64,000 nt of DNA from Microbulbifer sp. YPW16. GTDB lineage: Bacteria; Pseudomonadota; Gammaproteobacteria; Pseudomonadales; Cellvibrionaceae. The first letter of the stretch is position 1, and every line of letters begins with the position of its first letter. Below are positions 25,886 to 34,274 of the stretch, in pieces. Below the pieces are notes generated by a model, which saw only the letters and a program-made list of their open reading frames with translations, was not told the origin of the DNA and ran no database searches. The position numbers and the translations under genes were made by a program. Location: assembly GCF_021290385.1 (NCBI RefSeq), contig NZ_CP089928.1:1782501-1846500 (forward strand). The letters are read 5' to 3'.

Positions 25886-27766
25886 ATGAAAACATTCAAT
25901 AAACTGATCGCCACCGCGCTCCTCACCGCAACCGCCGGCTGCGCCGGGGAAAAACCGGATGCACCAGCAACGGATGCCACAGCGGAAAACAGCCACCCAC
26001 AAAAAGCGGTGATCTACCAGACCCTGCCGCGCCTGTTCGGCAATACCACCGAAACCAACAAGCCCTGGGGCACCATCGAGGAGAACGGTGTCGGCAAGTT
26101 CAATGACTTCACCCCCAAGGCCCTGGACAAAATCAGTGAGCTGGGCGCCACCCATATCTGGTATACCGGCTCCCTGCACCATGCCCTGGTAGGTGACTAC
26201 ACCGAGTACGGCATCAGCAACGACGACCCGGACGTGGTCAAGGGCCGTGCCGGCTCGCCCTATGCGATCAAGGACTACTACAGCGTGAACCCGGACCTGG
26301 CACAGGATCCGGCCCGGCGACTGGAGGAATTCCGCCAGCTGATCCAGCGCAGCCATGACGCCGGCCTCAAGGTGATTATCGATATCGTGCCCAACCATGT
26401 GGCGCGCGCCTATGAATCATTGGACAAGCCGGAAGGGGTGAAGGACTTTGGTCGCGAAGACGACACCTCGGTGACCTACACCCGCGACAACAACTTTTAC
26501 TATGTGGTGGGCGAGGACTTCAAAGTCCCGCAAGCCGATGACTACCAGCCGCTGGACGGCGAACCGCACCCCCTGGCGGACGGCAAATTCGCAGAGAGCC
26601 CGGCCAAGTGGACCGGCAACGGTGCCCGCGCGGCACAGCCGGACATCAATGACTGGTACGAAACCGTCAAGATCAACTTCGGTGTGCGCCCTGACGACAG
26701 CAAGGACTTCCCCGAATTACCGGCGGGCTATGCGGAAAAGAATTATCGGGCCCACGCGGAATTCTGGGCGGACAAGGACGTGCCGGATTCCTGGGAAAAA
26801 TTCCGGGATATCACCCACTACTGGCTCGATTTCGGTGTCGACGGCTTCCGCTACGATATGGCCGGCATGGTGCCGGTGGAATTCTGGAGCTACCTGAACT
26901 CGTCCATCAAGATGAAAGCCCCGGATACCCTGCTGCTGGCCGAGATCTATACCCCGGAGCGCTACCGCGACTACATCCACCAGGGCAAGATGGATTACCT
27001 CTATGACAAGGTCGGCACCTACGATGCCATCCGCGCGGTGATGGAGGGTGAGGGCAGCACCGACACGGTTGCGGCAGTCCAGGCCGAACTGCGGGACATT
27101 GCGCCCCACATGCTGCGCTTTATGGAAAACCATGACGAACAGCGCATTGCCAGCCCGGAGTTTGCCGGCGATGCGCGCATGGGCAAACCGGCCATGGTGG
27201 TCTCCGCCACGGTCTCCGCGGCGCCCACCCTGCACTACTTCGGCCAGGAGTTCGGTGAGCCCGCCAGTGAGGATGCCGGCTTTGGCAAGGCCAGCCGCAC
27301 CACCATCTTCGACTACTGGTCAGTGCCGAGTGTGCGCCGCTGGGTGGATGGAGGCAGCTTCGATGGCGGCCGCCTGGCGCAGTACGAAAAGGACCTGCAG
27401 GACTTCTACCGTCGCCTGCTGAACTTCTCTACCGACAGCAAAGCGCTGCAGGGTGAATTCATGGACCTGCATGCTGCCAATCGCGACACCGATAACGGCT
27501 ATGGCGACAAGCACTACGCCTTTGCCCGCTGGGCCGGCGACGAGCAGCTGCTGGTAGTAACCAGTTTCAACCGCGAGGCCACCGACATTGCCCTGCAGGT
27601 GCCGGCAGCGCTGATTGAACAGTGGCAGCTCGCCGACGGCACTTACGGGCTGGCCGGCCAGCTTGACCCGTCGAGCACTGCAGAACTGCAGGTGCAGGAT
27701 GGCGCCGGCCGGGTAAACCTCCGGTTACCGCCGATGGCCGCGCATATTTTCCGTATCGGCCAATAG
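25886..27766 (+). CDS. GH13 alpha-amylase-family lipoprotein
   Basis: A 626-residue lipoprotein: signal sequence with lipobox Thr-Ala-Gly-Cys (Cys near residue 19, Ala at +2, so outer-membrane sorting). The catalytic barrel has nucleophile Asp324 (GFRYDMAGM), acid/base Glu353 (LAEIYTPE) and Asp417 (MENHDEQR). The Asp-Met-Ala-Gly-Met stretch after the nucleophile is shared with the lipoprotein at 32836. It likely cleaves starch or long maltodextrins at the cell surface or in the periplasm; exact specificity is unclear. The ATG at 25886 puts the signal sequence at the N-terminus. Last gene of the 21438 operon. Confidence 0.9.
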   Translation: MKTFNKLIATALLTATAGCAGEKPDAPATDATAENSHPQKAVIYQTLPRLFGNTTETNKPWGTIEENGVGKFNDFTPKALDKISELGATHIWYTGSLHHALVGDYTEYGISNDDPDVVKGRAGSPYAIKDYYSVNPDLAQDPARRLEEFRQLIQRSHDAGLKVIIDIVPNHVARAYESLDKPEGVKDFGREDDTSVTYTRDNNFYYVVGEDFKVPQADDYQPLDGEPHPLADGKFAESPAKWTGNGARAAQPDINDWYETVKINFGVRPDDSKDFPELPAGYAEKNYRAHAEFWADKDVPDSWEKFRDITHYWLDFGVDGFRYDMAGMVPVEFWSYLNSSIKMKAPDTLLLAEIYTPERYRDYIHQGKMDYLYDKVGTYDAIRAVMEGEGSTDTVAAVQAELRDIAPHMLRFMENHDEQRIASPEFAGDARMGKPAMVVSATVSAAPTLHYFGQEFGEPASEDAGFGKASRTTIFDYWSVPSVRRWVDGGSFDGGRLAQYEKDLQDFYRRLLNFSTDSKALQGEFMDLHAANRDTDNGYGDKHYAFARWAGDEQLLVVTSFNREATDIALQVPAALIEQWQLADGTYGLAGQLDPSSTAELQVQDGAGRVNLRLPPMAAHIFRIGQ

Positions 27767-27859
27767 GTCTCAGACCATCAGCGGGCGTCGTTACCATGCC
27801 GCCCGCTCTCCCCTTTTCTCGTCATCCCGCTTCTCTCGCGCCCCTCCTCGACCTGCCAC

Positions 27860-27873
27860 TTGATTTAGCTCAA
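27860..27873 (+). promoter_or_regulatory. FNR/Anr-type box before the universal stress gene
   Basis: TTGAT-TTAG-CTCAA matches the FNR/Anr consensus TTGAT-N4-ATCAA at 9 of 10 defined positions. It is 157 bp before the start of the universal stress gene at 28030. Universal stress genes are classic Anr targets in pseudomonads, so oxygen-limitation control is plausible. I did not find a convincing -10 at the activating distance. Confidence 0.55.
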
Positions 27874-28029
27874 ACACGCCCACGGCGATCGCCGGCAGTA
27901 TTCGACACACCAGTTTTCATGAAGACCACTGATAATCGCCCCTGCAAACCGGACCCCGTCCCATGGTAAAGTTTGACTTACCGGTCAGAGGTTTGGCACG
28001 GCAGAAACCAGCGATATCAAGGAGAGAAA

Positions 28030-28914
28030 ATGCAACAGAAAACCATATTCGTCGTCGTCGACCCCAATGACGATCAACACGTGGCGCTGGAACGCGCACT
28101 GGCTACCGCCCGCCTGCGTTCTCCGCAGCCCCGGCTGGCGGTTTTTGTCGCCGTGGACGGCGAGGCCGTCGATACCCGGGCGGTCAACGATCACCTGTTC
28201 CGCGACGAGCACTGGTTCCGCGAGGCAATTCGCGAACCGGTGGCTGCTGCCGGACTGGAGTGCGAAATACAGGTGTGCTGGTCCAGCGACTGGCAGGGCG
28301 CCATCATCCAGGAGTCCAAGCGCTGCAATGCCGAGATGGTCTACCTGCCCGCGCACGCCAAGACCAGCCGCCGCTTTACCTTCGCCGAGTCCAAGTGGCA
28401 GGTGCTCAAGGGCGCCCGCTGCCCGGTAGTACTGATCCGTCCCGGTGCCAAAGACCAGCGCAAGGTGGTCCTGGCCACGGTCAATTACCAGGCCAAGACC
28501 GCCAAACAGCGCCAGCTGAATCGCCAGATCACCGAGCGCGCCCGCTATATTGCCGGCTGCTATGATGCGGAACTGCACCTGGTCAATGCCTACCTGGATT
28601 CCATGCTCTACCCGGACCGTGGCGCACTGGCGAAGCTGGCGTCCAAGACCGGCGTGCCCGCCAGCCGTATTCACGTGCGGCGCGGCTATACCAGCGATGT
28701 GGTGGCCAGCGTCGCCGGGGAAATCGATGCGGATGTAGTGGTGATGGGCACCCTCAACCAGTACGGGGCCACCGGCACCCTGCTGCGCGGCAATACCGCC
28801 GAGCGGGTAATCGGTGGACTGGATGTGGATGTGATGGTGTGTAACGAGTTCACTTCCACGGACAGCGAAGAAGTGACCACGCCGGCAGCTGAACCCGCGG
28901 AAGCAAGCAGCTGA
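28030..28914 (+). CDS. Universal stress protein (two-domain, UspE-like)
   Basis: A 294-residue protein built of two UspA-type domains (about 1-145 and 150-280). The second keeps the nucleotide-binding pattern Val-Val-Met-Gly-Thr followed by Gly-Leu-Leu-Arg-Gly-Asn-Thr-Ala-Glu, as in UspE. Tandem Usp proteins help survival under stress and starvation; no enzymatic activity is implied. The ATG at 28030 follows GGAGAG closely, and the C-terminus is Glu/Ala/Pro-rich. An FNR/Anr-type box lies upstream. It interrupts the sugar genes but has no evident link to them. Confidence 0.88.
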   Translation: MQQKTIFVVVDPNDDQHVALERALATARLRSPQPRLAVFVAVDGEAVDTRAVNDHLFRDEHWFREAIREPVAAAGLECEIQVCWSSDWQGAIIQESKRCNAEMVYLPAHAKTSRRFTFAESKWQVLKGARCPVVLIRPGAKDQRKVVLATVNYQAKTAKQRQLNRQITERARYIAGCYDAELHLVNAYLDSMLYPDRGALAKLASKTGVPASRIHVRRGYTSDVVASVAGEIDADVVVMGTLNQYGATGTLLRGNTAERVIGGLDVDVMVCNEFTSTDSEEVTTPAAEPAEASS

Positions 28915-28923
28915 ACCGGGCTG

Positions 28924-28976
28924 GCCGCCACCGCCTGGATGGTGGCGGCTTTACGCGGGCCACCGGCCCGCGTAAA
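28924..28976. terminator. Double hairpin between convergent genes
   Basis: Two adjacent inverted repeats: GCCGCCACC/GGTGGCGGC (28924-28932 and 28941-28949), then a perfect 12-bp repeat (28950-28961 and 28965-28976) with a 3-base loop ending in TTT/AAA. They lie between the stress gene (+) and a GH13 gene (-) and probably terminate both, although the T-runs are short. Confidence 0.65.
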
Positions 28977-28990
28977 TGCCAACAGGCCAC

Positions 28991-30661
28991 TCAGCCCTTG
29001 TTGGCGGGTCCCAGCAGCAGCATATCGAAAGCGCTGTCGATGGTGACGGCGCCATCCTTCACCCTGGCCTCCTGGCCCGAATAGAAGTCCTTCAATACCG
29101 AGCCTTCGGCAAAGACGTCGCCCACCGGTACCTGTTTCTCACCGGCGCCCAGGTCCAGCGCAACGACCACTGACGGCTTCCCGTCCAGGGTGCGGGCGAA
29201 GGTGTAGGGTTGGTCCGCCAGCTTGTGGTGCTCGCCCGCACCAACGGCCAGGTGAGCGCGGCGGAACTGGCCAAGTTTCTGCCAGTGTTCGAGCAGTTCG
29301 CGGGTATCCTGTCGCTCCAGGTCTTCCCAGTTCATGGCGCTACGCAACTGGGCATCCCCCTTGGCTTCAGGAGCGTGCAGCGGCCGTGCCAGCTCATCAC
29401 CGTAATAGATCTGTACCGCGCCCGGTGCGAGCATCAGTTTGGTTGCGGCTTCCCGCGCGCGCTGGCGCTTGCGGTCGAAGGAATTCATGTCGTCGTGGGA
29501 AGTCAGGTAGTTGAGCACGCCAACACCGTCGAGCGGACCGCCGTGCAGGTTTTCCCCGTAGGTAGAGAACAGGGTCTCCCAGTCTTCACCGGCGCGCTGG
29601 GAGAAGTCGAAATTGATCAGGCTGTCGAAGCCATAATTGTAAAAATCCACCTGCCGGTCGCCGAAATCGTAATTGCGCCCACGGGTCACACCAAAATCGT
29701 TGGCGCCGAAACCGTAAACTTCCCCCACCATGAAAAAGTCACGATCCCCGGGAGCCTTGTGCGGGTTTTCTGCCCGCCACTCAGCCAGTGCCTGGCGCGC
29801 TTCCTTTTTCAGTAGAGCCCAGACCTCCGGCTCCACATGCTTGGTGGTGTCCACGCGGAACCCGTCCACACCGTAGTCGCGCACCCAGTCGGTGGCCCAC
29901 TTCACCAGGTAGTACTTGGGCGCACGGGGATATCCGGTGCGGTCGAAGAAGGCATCGAGTTCCGCCAGCTCCTGCTCCAGCCGGCCTTCACGCTGCCACT
30001 TGTCCAGCAGCTGCGGCGGCAGCTCCACCGGTTCTTCACTCTCGGTGAGGATATCCGGCAGGTTCTCGACCAGTGTGCAGCTCACTGTGCCGGAAAAGCC
30101 CTGCCAGTCACAGGTCGGGGCCGGCCGGACCCAGGATTGCGGAGCCAGCGGGTCCTGCTCGGTGACGGGCCCGGTGTGATTGATAACCACGTCCAGCAAC
30201 ACACGAATACCCTTGCTTCGTGCCGTCTCAATCAGTTGCGCCAGCTCGGCTTCGGTACCGAAATTGCGGTCAACAGCGGTCCAGTCCCTGGGCCAGTAGC
30301 CGTGATATGCATAAGTGCGGCCGGTACCCTCATCGGTAGCGCCCTGTATCTGCTCGTACAGGGGGGACATCCAGATGGCGTTGACCCCGAGGTCATTGAA
30401 ATAACCGGCCTCGAGCTTGTCGATTACCCCCTGCAGGTCGCCCCCCATGAAGCCGCGCAAGGGGGCAGCGTCATCCCTGCGGCCGTAGGCCAGGTCGTTG
30501 CCAGGATTGCCGTTGGCAAAGCGGTCGGGCAGCATGAAGTACACGGTTGCATTGCGCCAGAAAGGGTCCACGCCATCTTTGGCCACCGCCGTATCGACCG
30601 CCGGGCCACAGCCCGCCAGCAGGCCCAGGCCTGCCAGCACACCTGCAATTCTTTTCTTCAT
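28991..30661 (-). CDS. GH13 alpha-amylase lipoprotein (MalS/subfamily 19-like)
   Basis: A 556-residue lipoprotein with lipobox Leu-Ala-Gly-Cys (Cys near residue 18, Gly at +2). Nucleophile Asp271 (GFRVDTTKH), acid/base Glu314 (VGEVYGFG) and Asp390 (TSHDDMNS) match the periplasmic MalS-type amylases. An insert between the barrel's early strands carries two Cys (the Thr-Cys-Asp-Trp and Ser-Cys-Thr segments), likely a disulfide as in MalS. It would release maltodextrins from starch in the periplasm or at the outer membrane. Of the two adjacent ATG codons, 30661 has the better distance to GGAG. It is divergent from the esterase gene. Confidence 0.9.
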   Translation of the reverse strand: MKKRIAGVLAGLGLLAGCGPAVDTAVAKDGVDPFWRNATVYFMLPDRFANGNPGNDLAYGRRDDAAPLRGFMGGDLQGVIDKLEAGYFNDLGVNAIWMSPLYEQIQGATDEGTGRTYAYHGYWPRDWTAVDRNFGTEAELAQLIETARSKGIRVLLDVVINHTGPVTEQDPLAPQSWVRPAPTCDWQGFSGTVSCTLVENLPDILTESEEPVELPPQLLDKWQREGRLEQELAELDAFFDRTGYPRAPKYYLVKWATDWVRDYGVDGFRVDTTKHVEPEVWALLKKEARQALAEWRAENPHKAPGDRDFFMVGEVYGFGANDFGVTRGRNYDFGDRQVDFYNYGFDSLINFDFSQRAGEDWETLFSTYGENLHGGPLDGVGVLNYLTSHDDMNSFDRKRQRAREAATKLMLAPGAVQIYYGDELARPLHAPEAKGDAQLRSAMNWEDLERQDTRELLEHWQKLGQFRRAHLAVGAGEHHKLADQPYTFARTLDGKPSVVVALDLGAGEKQVPVGDVFAEGSVLKDFYSGQEARVKDGAVTIDSAFDMLLLGPANKG

Positions 30662-30747
30662 CATCTCTCCGCTCACTGTCAGCAATGCTGCTTGTCCGAA
30701 CTCAGTTGTCGTAATTTATCCCGTTACTCTAGCGCCCGGCCGTGAGC

Positions 30748-30774
30748 TTACCTCCCCCGCATCGGGGGCGTAGC
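30748..30774. promoter_or_regulatory. Weak MalT-like box pair between divergent GH13 and esterase genes
   Basis: TTACCTCCCC (30748-30757) and GGGGCGTAGC (30765-30774) resemble the inverted MalT boxes, at 7 and 8 of 10 positions against the other arms here, but the spacer is 7 bases and no -10 stands 28 bp away on either strand. A GATAAA hexamer on the minus strand (30720-30715) is 35 bp away. It may be a degenerate site or chance G/C symmetry. Confidence 0.3.
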
Positions 30775-30852
30775 CGGGGCCGGGGGCTGCACTGTGGGTG
30801 GCGGGCCGGAATCTGTGGCAGAATCGACATGATTCCCGTCGCTGGAGGCACC

Positions 30853-31725
30853 ATGCCCCCCATCCGAGCTTTTTCCCGGCTTGCCACGCTGCTGGCCGGC
30901 GTTGCGGCCGCGACCCTCGCAGCACTTCCCGCTGCGGCAACCGGTGAAAGTGACATGCCAGCGCACACCGTCGCAGGCAATGTCCAGATACTGTCGCCAG
31001 TGACCATGGACAGCCTCGGTCGCCAGCGCACCATCCGTCTTTACCTGCCACCGGGGTATAGCGATGGGGACAGGCGCTACCCGGTTCTGTATATGCACGA
31101 CGGCCAGAACCTGTTCGACAACGCCACCGCCTATGCACGGGAATGGGGCGTGGACGAAACCCTCAATCGCCTCGCTGCAGAAACCGGGCTGGAACTGATC
31201 GTGGTGGGCATTGACCATGGTAATGAGCGCCGCATCCACGAACTGGTCCCCTTCGACCACCCTGAATACGGCCCCGCCGAGGGACAGGCTTACCTGGAGT
31301 TCATAGTGAACCAGCTAAAACCCCTGGTGGATGCCCGTTTCCGCACCCTGCCCGACCGGCTACACACTGCCATCATGGGCAGCTCACTGGGCGGCCTGAT
31401 GTCCCACTATGCCCTGCTGCAGCACCCCGAAACCTTCTCCCGTGCCGGTGTTTTCTCCCCCGCCTACTGGATCGCGCCGCAATTCCACGCCCTTGCCAGG
31501 GACACAGCCAGGGGGGATGACACACGCCTGTACCTGCTGGTTGGCGGCGCCGAGGGTGATGAGATGGTGCAGGGCTACCGCGATATGGAAAGGCTGCTCG
31601 GGCAGCAGCGACCGGCCGGAAGCTGGCGCGCCCGCCTGGTAGAGGGCGCCGGGCATAATGAGGCATTCTGGCGGGAGGAGTTCGCTCGCGCCGTGCGCTG
31701 GCTGTTCGCAGCGCGGGAATCCTGA
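30853..31725 (+). CDS. Exported esterase (esterase D/Fes-like alpha/beta hydrolase)
   Basis: A 290-residue serine hydrolase of the PF00756 type. A signal peptide (about 1-30, ending Ala-Ala-Ala-Thr) is followed by the fold's His-Asp-Gly-Gln-Asn-Leu-Phe-Asp strand, the nucleophile elbow Gly-Ser-Ser-Leu-Gly-Gly, and a C-terminal Gly-Ala-Gly-His-Asn-Glu with the catalytic His. Relatives are feruloyl and acetylxylan esterases, trehalose mycolyltransferase-like proteins and glucan-active esterases, so it may remove acyl groups from polysaccharides. The ATG at 30853 follows GCTGGAGG. It is divergent from a GH13 gene. Confidence 0.85.
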   Translation: MPPIRAFSRLATLLAGVAAATLAALPAAATGESDMPAHTVAGNVQILSPVTMDSLGRQRTIRLYLPPGYSDGDRRYPVLYMHDGQNLFDNATAYAREWGVDETLNRLAAETGLELIVVGIDHGNERRIHELVPFDHPEYGPAEGQAYLEFIVNQLKPLVDARFRTLPDRLHTAIMGSSLGGLMSHYALLQHPETFSRAGVFSPAYWIAPQFHALARDTARGDDTRLYLLVGGAEGDEMVQGYRDMERLLGQQRPAGSWRARLVEGAGHNEAFWREEFARAVRWLFAARES

Positions 31726-31948
31726 ACCGCCATTGTGACGACCCGGCGTCGAGGATACCTTTTCCAGAGCCATATAGAGGCAGTAGAGACAGTGAGCTGG
31801 CCGGAACTCCGCCCGGGCACCCACCTGGAACGAAACTGCGCCTTGCACCCGCTGTCTGAAGTTTTATGCTCCCTTATAGGCACATTACAGATCGGGTGTT
31901 CGCAAAACGCCGGACAGACATTCCATTCAAGGACAGGGGACCCAGAGT

Positions 31949-32779
31949 ATGTCAGAAGAGAATTCGAGCCGCGGCTGGATCATCGGGCTTGCGGTAGTAG
32001 TCCTGGTGGCGCTTGGCGCCTATTTCTACCTTACATCCGCCCCTGAACCCGAGGCGCCGCCCCCCACCGTGAGCGAGCCGGAACCGGAGCCTGAGCCGGG
32101 CCTGGAACTTGAGCCGGAACCTGAGCCCGAGGTCGCCGACACCTCCGAACCCGAGCCCGCCCCCGAGCCAGAGCGGGAGCTGCCACCGCTCAACGAGAGT
32201 GATGAGGAGGTGCGCAAGGACCTGCTGAGCCTGGCCCCGGATGGCGCCCTGGGACGCTGGCTGGTATCCGACGAGGTCATCCGCAAGTGGGTTGCCGCTG
32301 TAAACGCGGCCTCCTCCGGCCAGATGATGGCCAAGAACCGCCCATACAAATCGCCCAGGGGCTCGCTGGCGGTTGAGAAGCAAGGCGCCACCGGAATGAC
32401 ACTCTCCGAGGATAATTACCGGCGCTACGATACCCCGGTGCGCCTGCTGGCCAACATGGACAACGATGCCGCGATGGCGCTGTACAGGTTCTGGTACCCG
32501 CGCCTGGCCGAGGCATTCGGCGAGCTGGGGATGCCGGACAAGACCTTCCACAGCCAGGTATTGAAAGCCATCGATGTGGCCCTCGATGCACCTGAAGCCG
32601 ACCAGCCGATCCAGCTGGTGCGCCCATCGGTGTACTTCAAGTTTGCCGACCCCAAGATGGAAAGGTTACCCGGCGTACACAAGCTGATGATCCGCATGGG
32701 GCCGGACAATGCCGCGCGGGTGCAGGAGAAACTCCGGGCGCTCAAGAGCGAGCTGGAGCAGTTCCAGCCTCCGCAGTAA
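31949..32779 (+). CDS. DUF3014 membrane-anchored protein
   Basis: A 276-residue protein with a single N-terminal transmembrane helix (about 9-29) and then a strongly acidic Glu-Pro repeat linker (about 31-78, many Pro-Glu-Pro units). The C-terminal domain (about 85-270) is of the DUF3014 type, with Leu-Leu-Ala-Asn-Met-Asp-Asn, Tyr-Arg-Phe-Trp-Tyr-Pro and Arg-Pro-Ser-Val-Tyr-Phe-Lys-Phe-Ala-Asp-Pro motifs. No function is established. The linker would hold the domain away from the inner membrane in the periplasm. Confidence 0.85.
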   Translation: MSEENSSRGWIIGLAVVVLVALGAYFYLTSAPEPEAPPPTVSEPEPEPEPGLELEPEPEPEVADTSEPEPAPEPERELPPLNESDEEVRKDLLSLAPDGALGRWLVSDEVIRKWVAAVNAASSGQMMAKNRPYKSPRGSLAVEKQGATGMTLSEDNYRRYDTPVRLLANMDNDAAMALYRFWYPRLAEAFGELGMPDKTFHSQVLKAIDVALDAPEADQPIQLVRPSVYFKFADPKMERLPGVHKLMIRMGPDNAARVQEKLRALKSELEQFQPPQ

Positions 32780-32789
32780 ATTCCCGTGA

Positions 32790-32822
32790 CTGCCCGGGGG
32801 AGCGCCGGCTGGCCCCGGGCAG
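32790..32822. terminator. Hairpin between convergent DUF3014 and GH13 genes
   Basis: CTGCCCGGGG (32790-32799) and CCCCGGGCAG (32813-32822) form a 10-bp stem with a 13-base loop in the 56 bp between the two stops. There is no T-run directly after the stem; TTTTT follows at 32832-32836 on the plus strand. Confidence 0.5.
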
Positions 32823-32835
32823 ATACACACATTTT

Positions 32836-34221
32836 TCATCGCACGTAAACGCGATACTCCCAGGGCTGCAGGGCCAGGGTAAACCCTTTATCGAGCTCAA
32901 CCACCTGCTGTGAGAACAGTTCCGTGTAAGCACCCGGAAAGAGTGTGTCGGAAAAGCTCACCTGTCGTGGCTTCCCGGAAAAGTTCATCACTGCAAATAC
33001 CTTGTCCCGGTCATTCTCCCGGACAAAACTGAAAACCTGCTGGGGCTGGGAGTTCGGCACCCGTACCATGGTTGCGCCGGCAGCACCGTTCCAGAGTGCA
33101 GTATTTTCTTTTTTCAGGTGCAGTAACTGCTGGTAAAGATCCCCGATGGGATCGGCCTTCCACTCGATCGGGTCCTTCTCAAAAAACTCCAGGCGCTTGC
33201 GGTTGCCGGCCTCCTGGCCGTTGTAGACCAGCGGCATACCCTCACCCACCACGGACAACACGATTGTTGCCTCAAGGCCCTCACCAAAGGCTTCGTACTG
33301 GGTCGCCTCCCAGGAATTCTTGTCGTGGTTGGAGACAAACACCATGCGGTAGGAATCTTCCGGAAAGGCGCTTTCATTCCAGGAGTAGTACGTGAACAGG
33401 CGGCCCAGGTCGGCCTTGCCATGAGTAATGGCATGCATGGTATCCCACCAGCTCCAGGCATAGGTCATATCAAACGCATGCTCGTGCAGGTCCCGGGACT
33501 CCCACTCCGCCAGCATGAACACCGGTTTGACCCGGTCCAAGCGCCTGCGCACCGTGTTCCAGAAATCCAGCGGCACAAAACCGGCCACGTCAGCGCGGAA
33601 GCCGTCAACGCCGACCTCCTCGACCCAATAGACCATGGCGTCCGTCATATACTTGCGCAGGCCGGGCTTGCTGTAGTCGAGGTCGATGATATCGCTCCAG
33701 TCCCACCAGGGCGTCGGCCGAAAATCGCCATTGTGATCCCGCTCATACCACTCCGGGTGCTGGTAACGCATCCCGTTGTCCCAGGCGGTATGGTTGGCTA
33801 CCCAGTCCAGGATGACATACATATCCAGTGCATGGGCCGCATCGATAAATTGCCTGAGGTCATCCAGTGACCCGAATTCAGGGTTAACGCCGTAGTAATC
33901 CTTCACCGAATAAGGGCTTCCAAGCTTCCCCTTGCGGTTCTCCTCACCGATCGGGTGAATCGGCATCAACCAGATAATATCGGTACCCAGGGCCTTGATA
34001 CGCGGCAACTGTTCCTGCGCAGCGCTGAACGTGCCCTCTTCGGTAAACTGGCGGGTATTCAGCTGGTAGATAGATGCATTGCGGGACCATGCCGGGTGCT
34101 CGACCTTGACATAGGACCGAGGCTCATAGGTGATTGCAGAAGAATCCGGACCGGGTTCGGCATTGTCCTGGCAGGCTGCCAGCAACAAAACGGCAAGGCC
34201 CGGAAGCAGGTAGCGGATCAT
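32836..34221 (-). CDS. GH13 alpha-amylase-family lipoprotein (short form)
   Basis: A 461-residue lipoprotein with lipobox Leu-Ala-Ala-Cys (Cys17, Gln at +2). Catalytic residues are Asp211 (GFRADVAGF), Glu239 (MLAEWESR) and Asp300 (VSNHDKNS). There is little N-terminal extension, so it is essentially the barrel plus a C-terminal beta domain. It is likely an outer-membrane or periplasmic maltodextrin-degrading amylase. It is the third gene after the TonB-dependent receptor and the halogenase (53 bp gap) and is probably transcribed with them. Confidence 0.9.
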   Translation of the reverse strand: MIRYLLPGLAVLLLAACQDNAEPGPDSSAITYEPRSYVKVEHPAWSRNASIYQLNTRQFTEEGTFSAAQEQLPRIKALGTDIIWLMPIHPIGEENRKGKLGSPYSVKDYYGVNPEFGSLDDLRQFIDAAHALDMYVILDWVANHTAWDNGMRYQHPEWYERDHNGDFRPTPWWDWSDIIDLDYSKPGLRKYMTDAMVYWVEEVGVDGFRADVAGFVPLDFWNTVRRRLDRVKPVFMLAEWESRDLHEHAFDMTYAWSWWDTMHAITHGKADLGRLFTYYSWNESAFPEDSYRMVFVSNHDKNSWEATQYEAFGEGLEATIVLSVVGEGMPLVYNGQEAGNRKRLEFFEKDPIEWKADPIGDLYQQLLHLKKENTALWNGAAGATMVRVPNSQPQQVFSFVRENDRDKVFAVMNFSGKPRQVSFSDTLFPGAYTELFSQQVVELDKGFTLALQPWEYRVYVR

Positions 34222-34274
34222 TGTCAGTCTCCATCTTTTTTATATTTACACGTCAGTGTGGTGTCACTGCGGCA

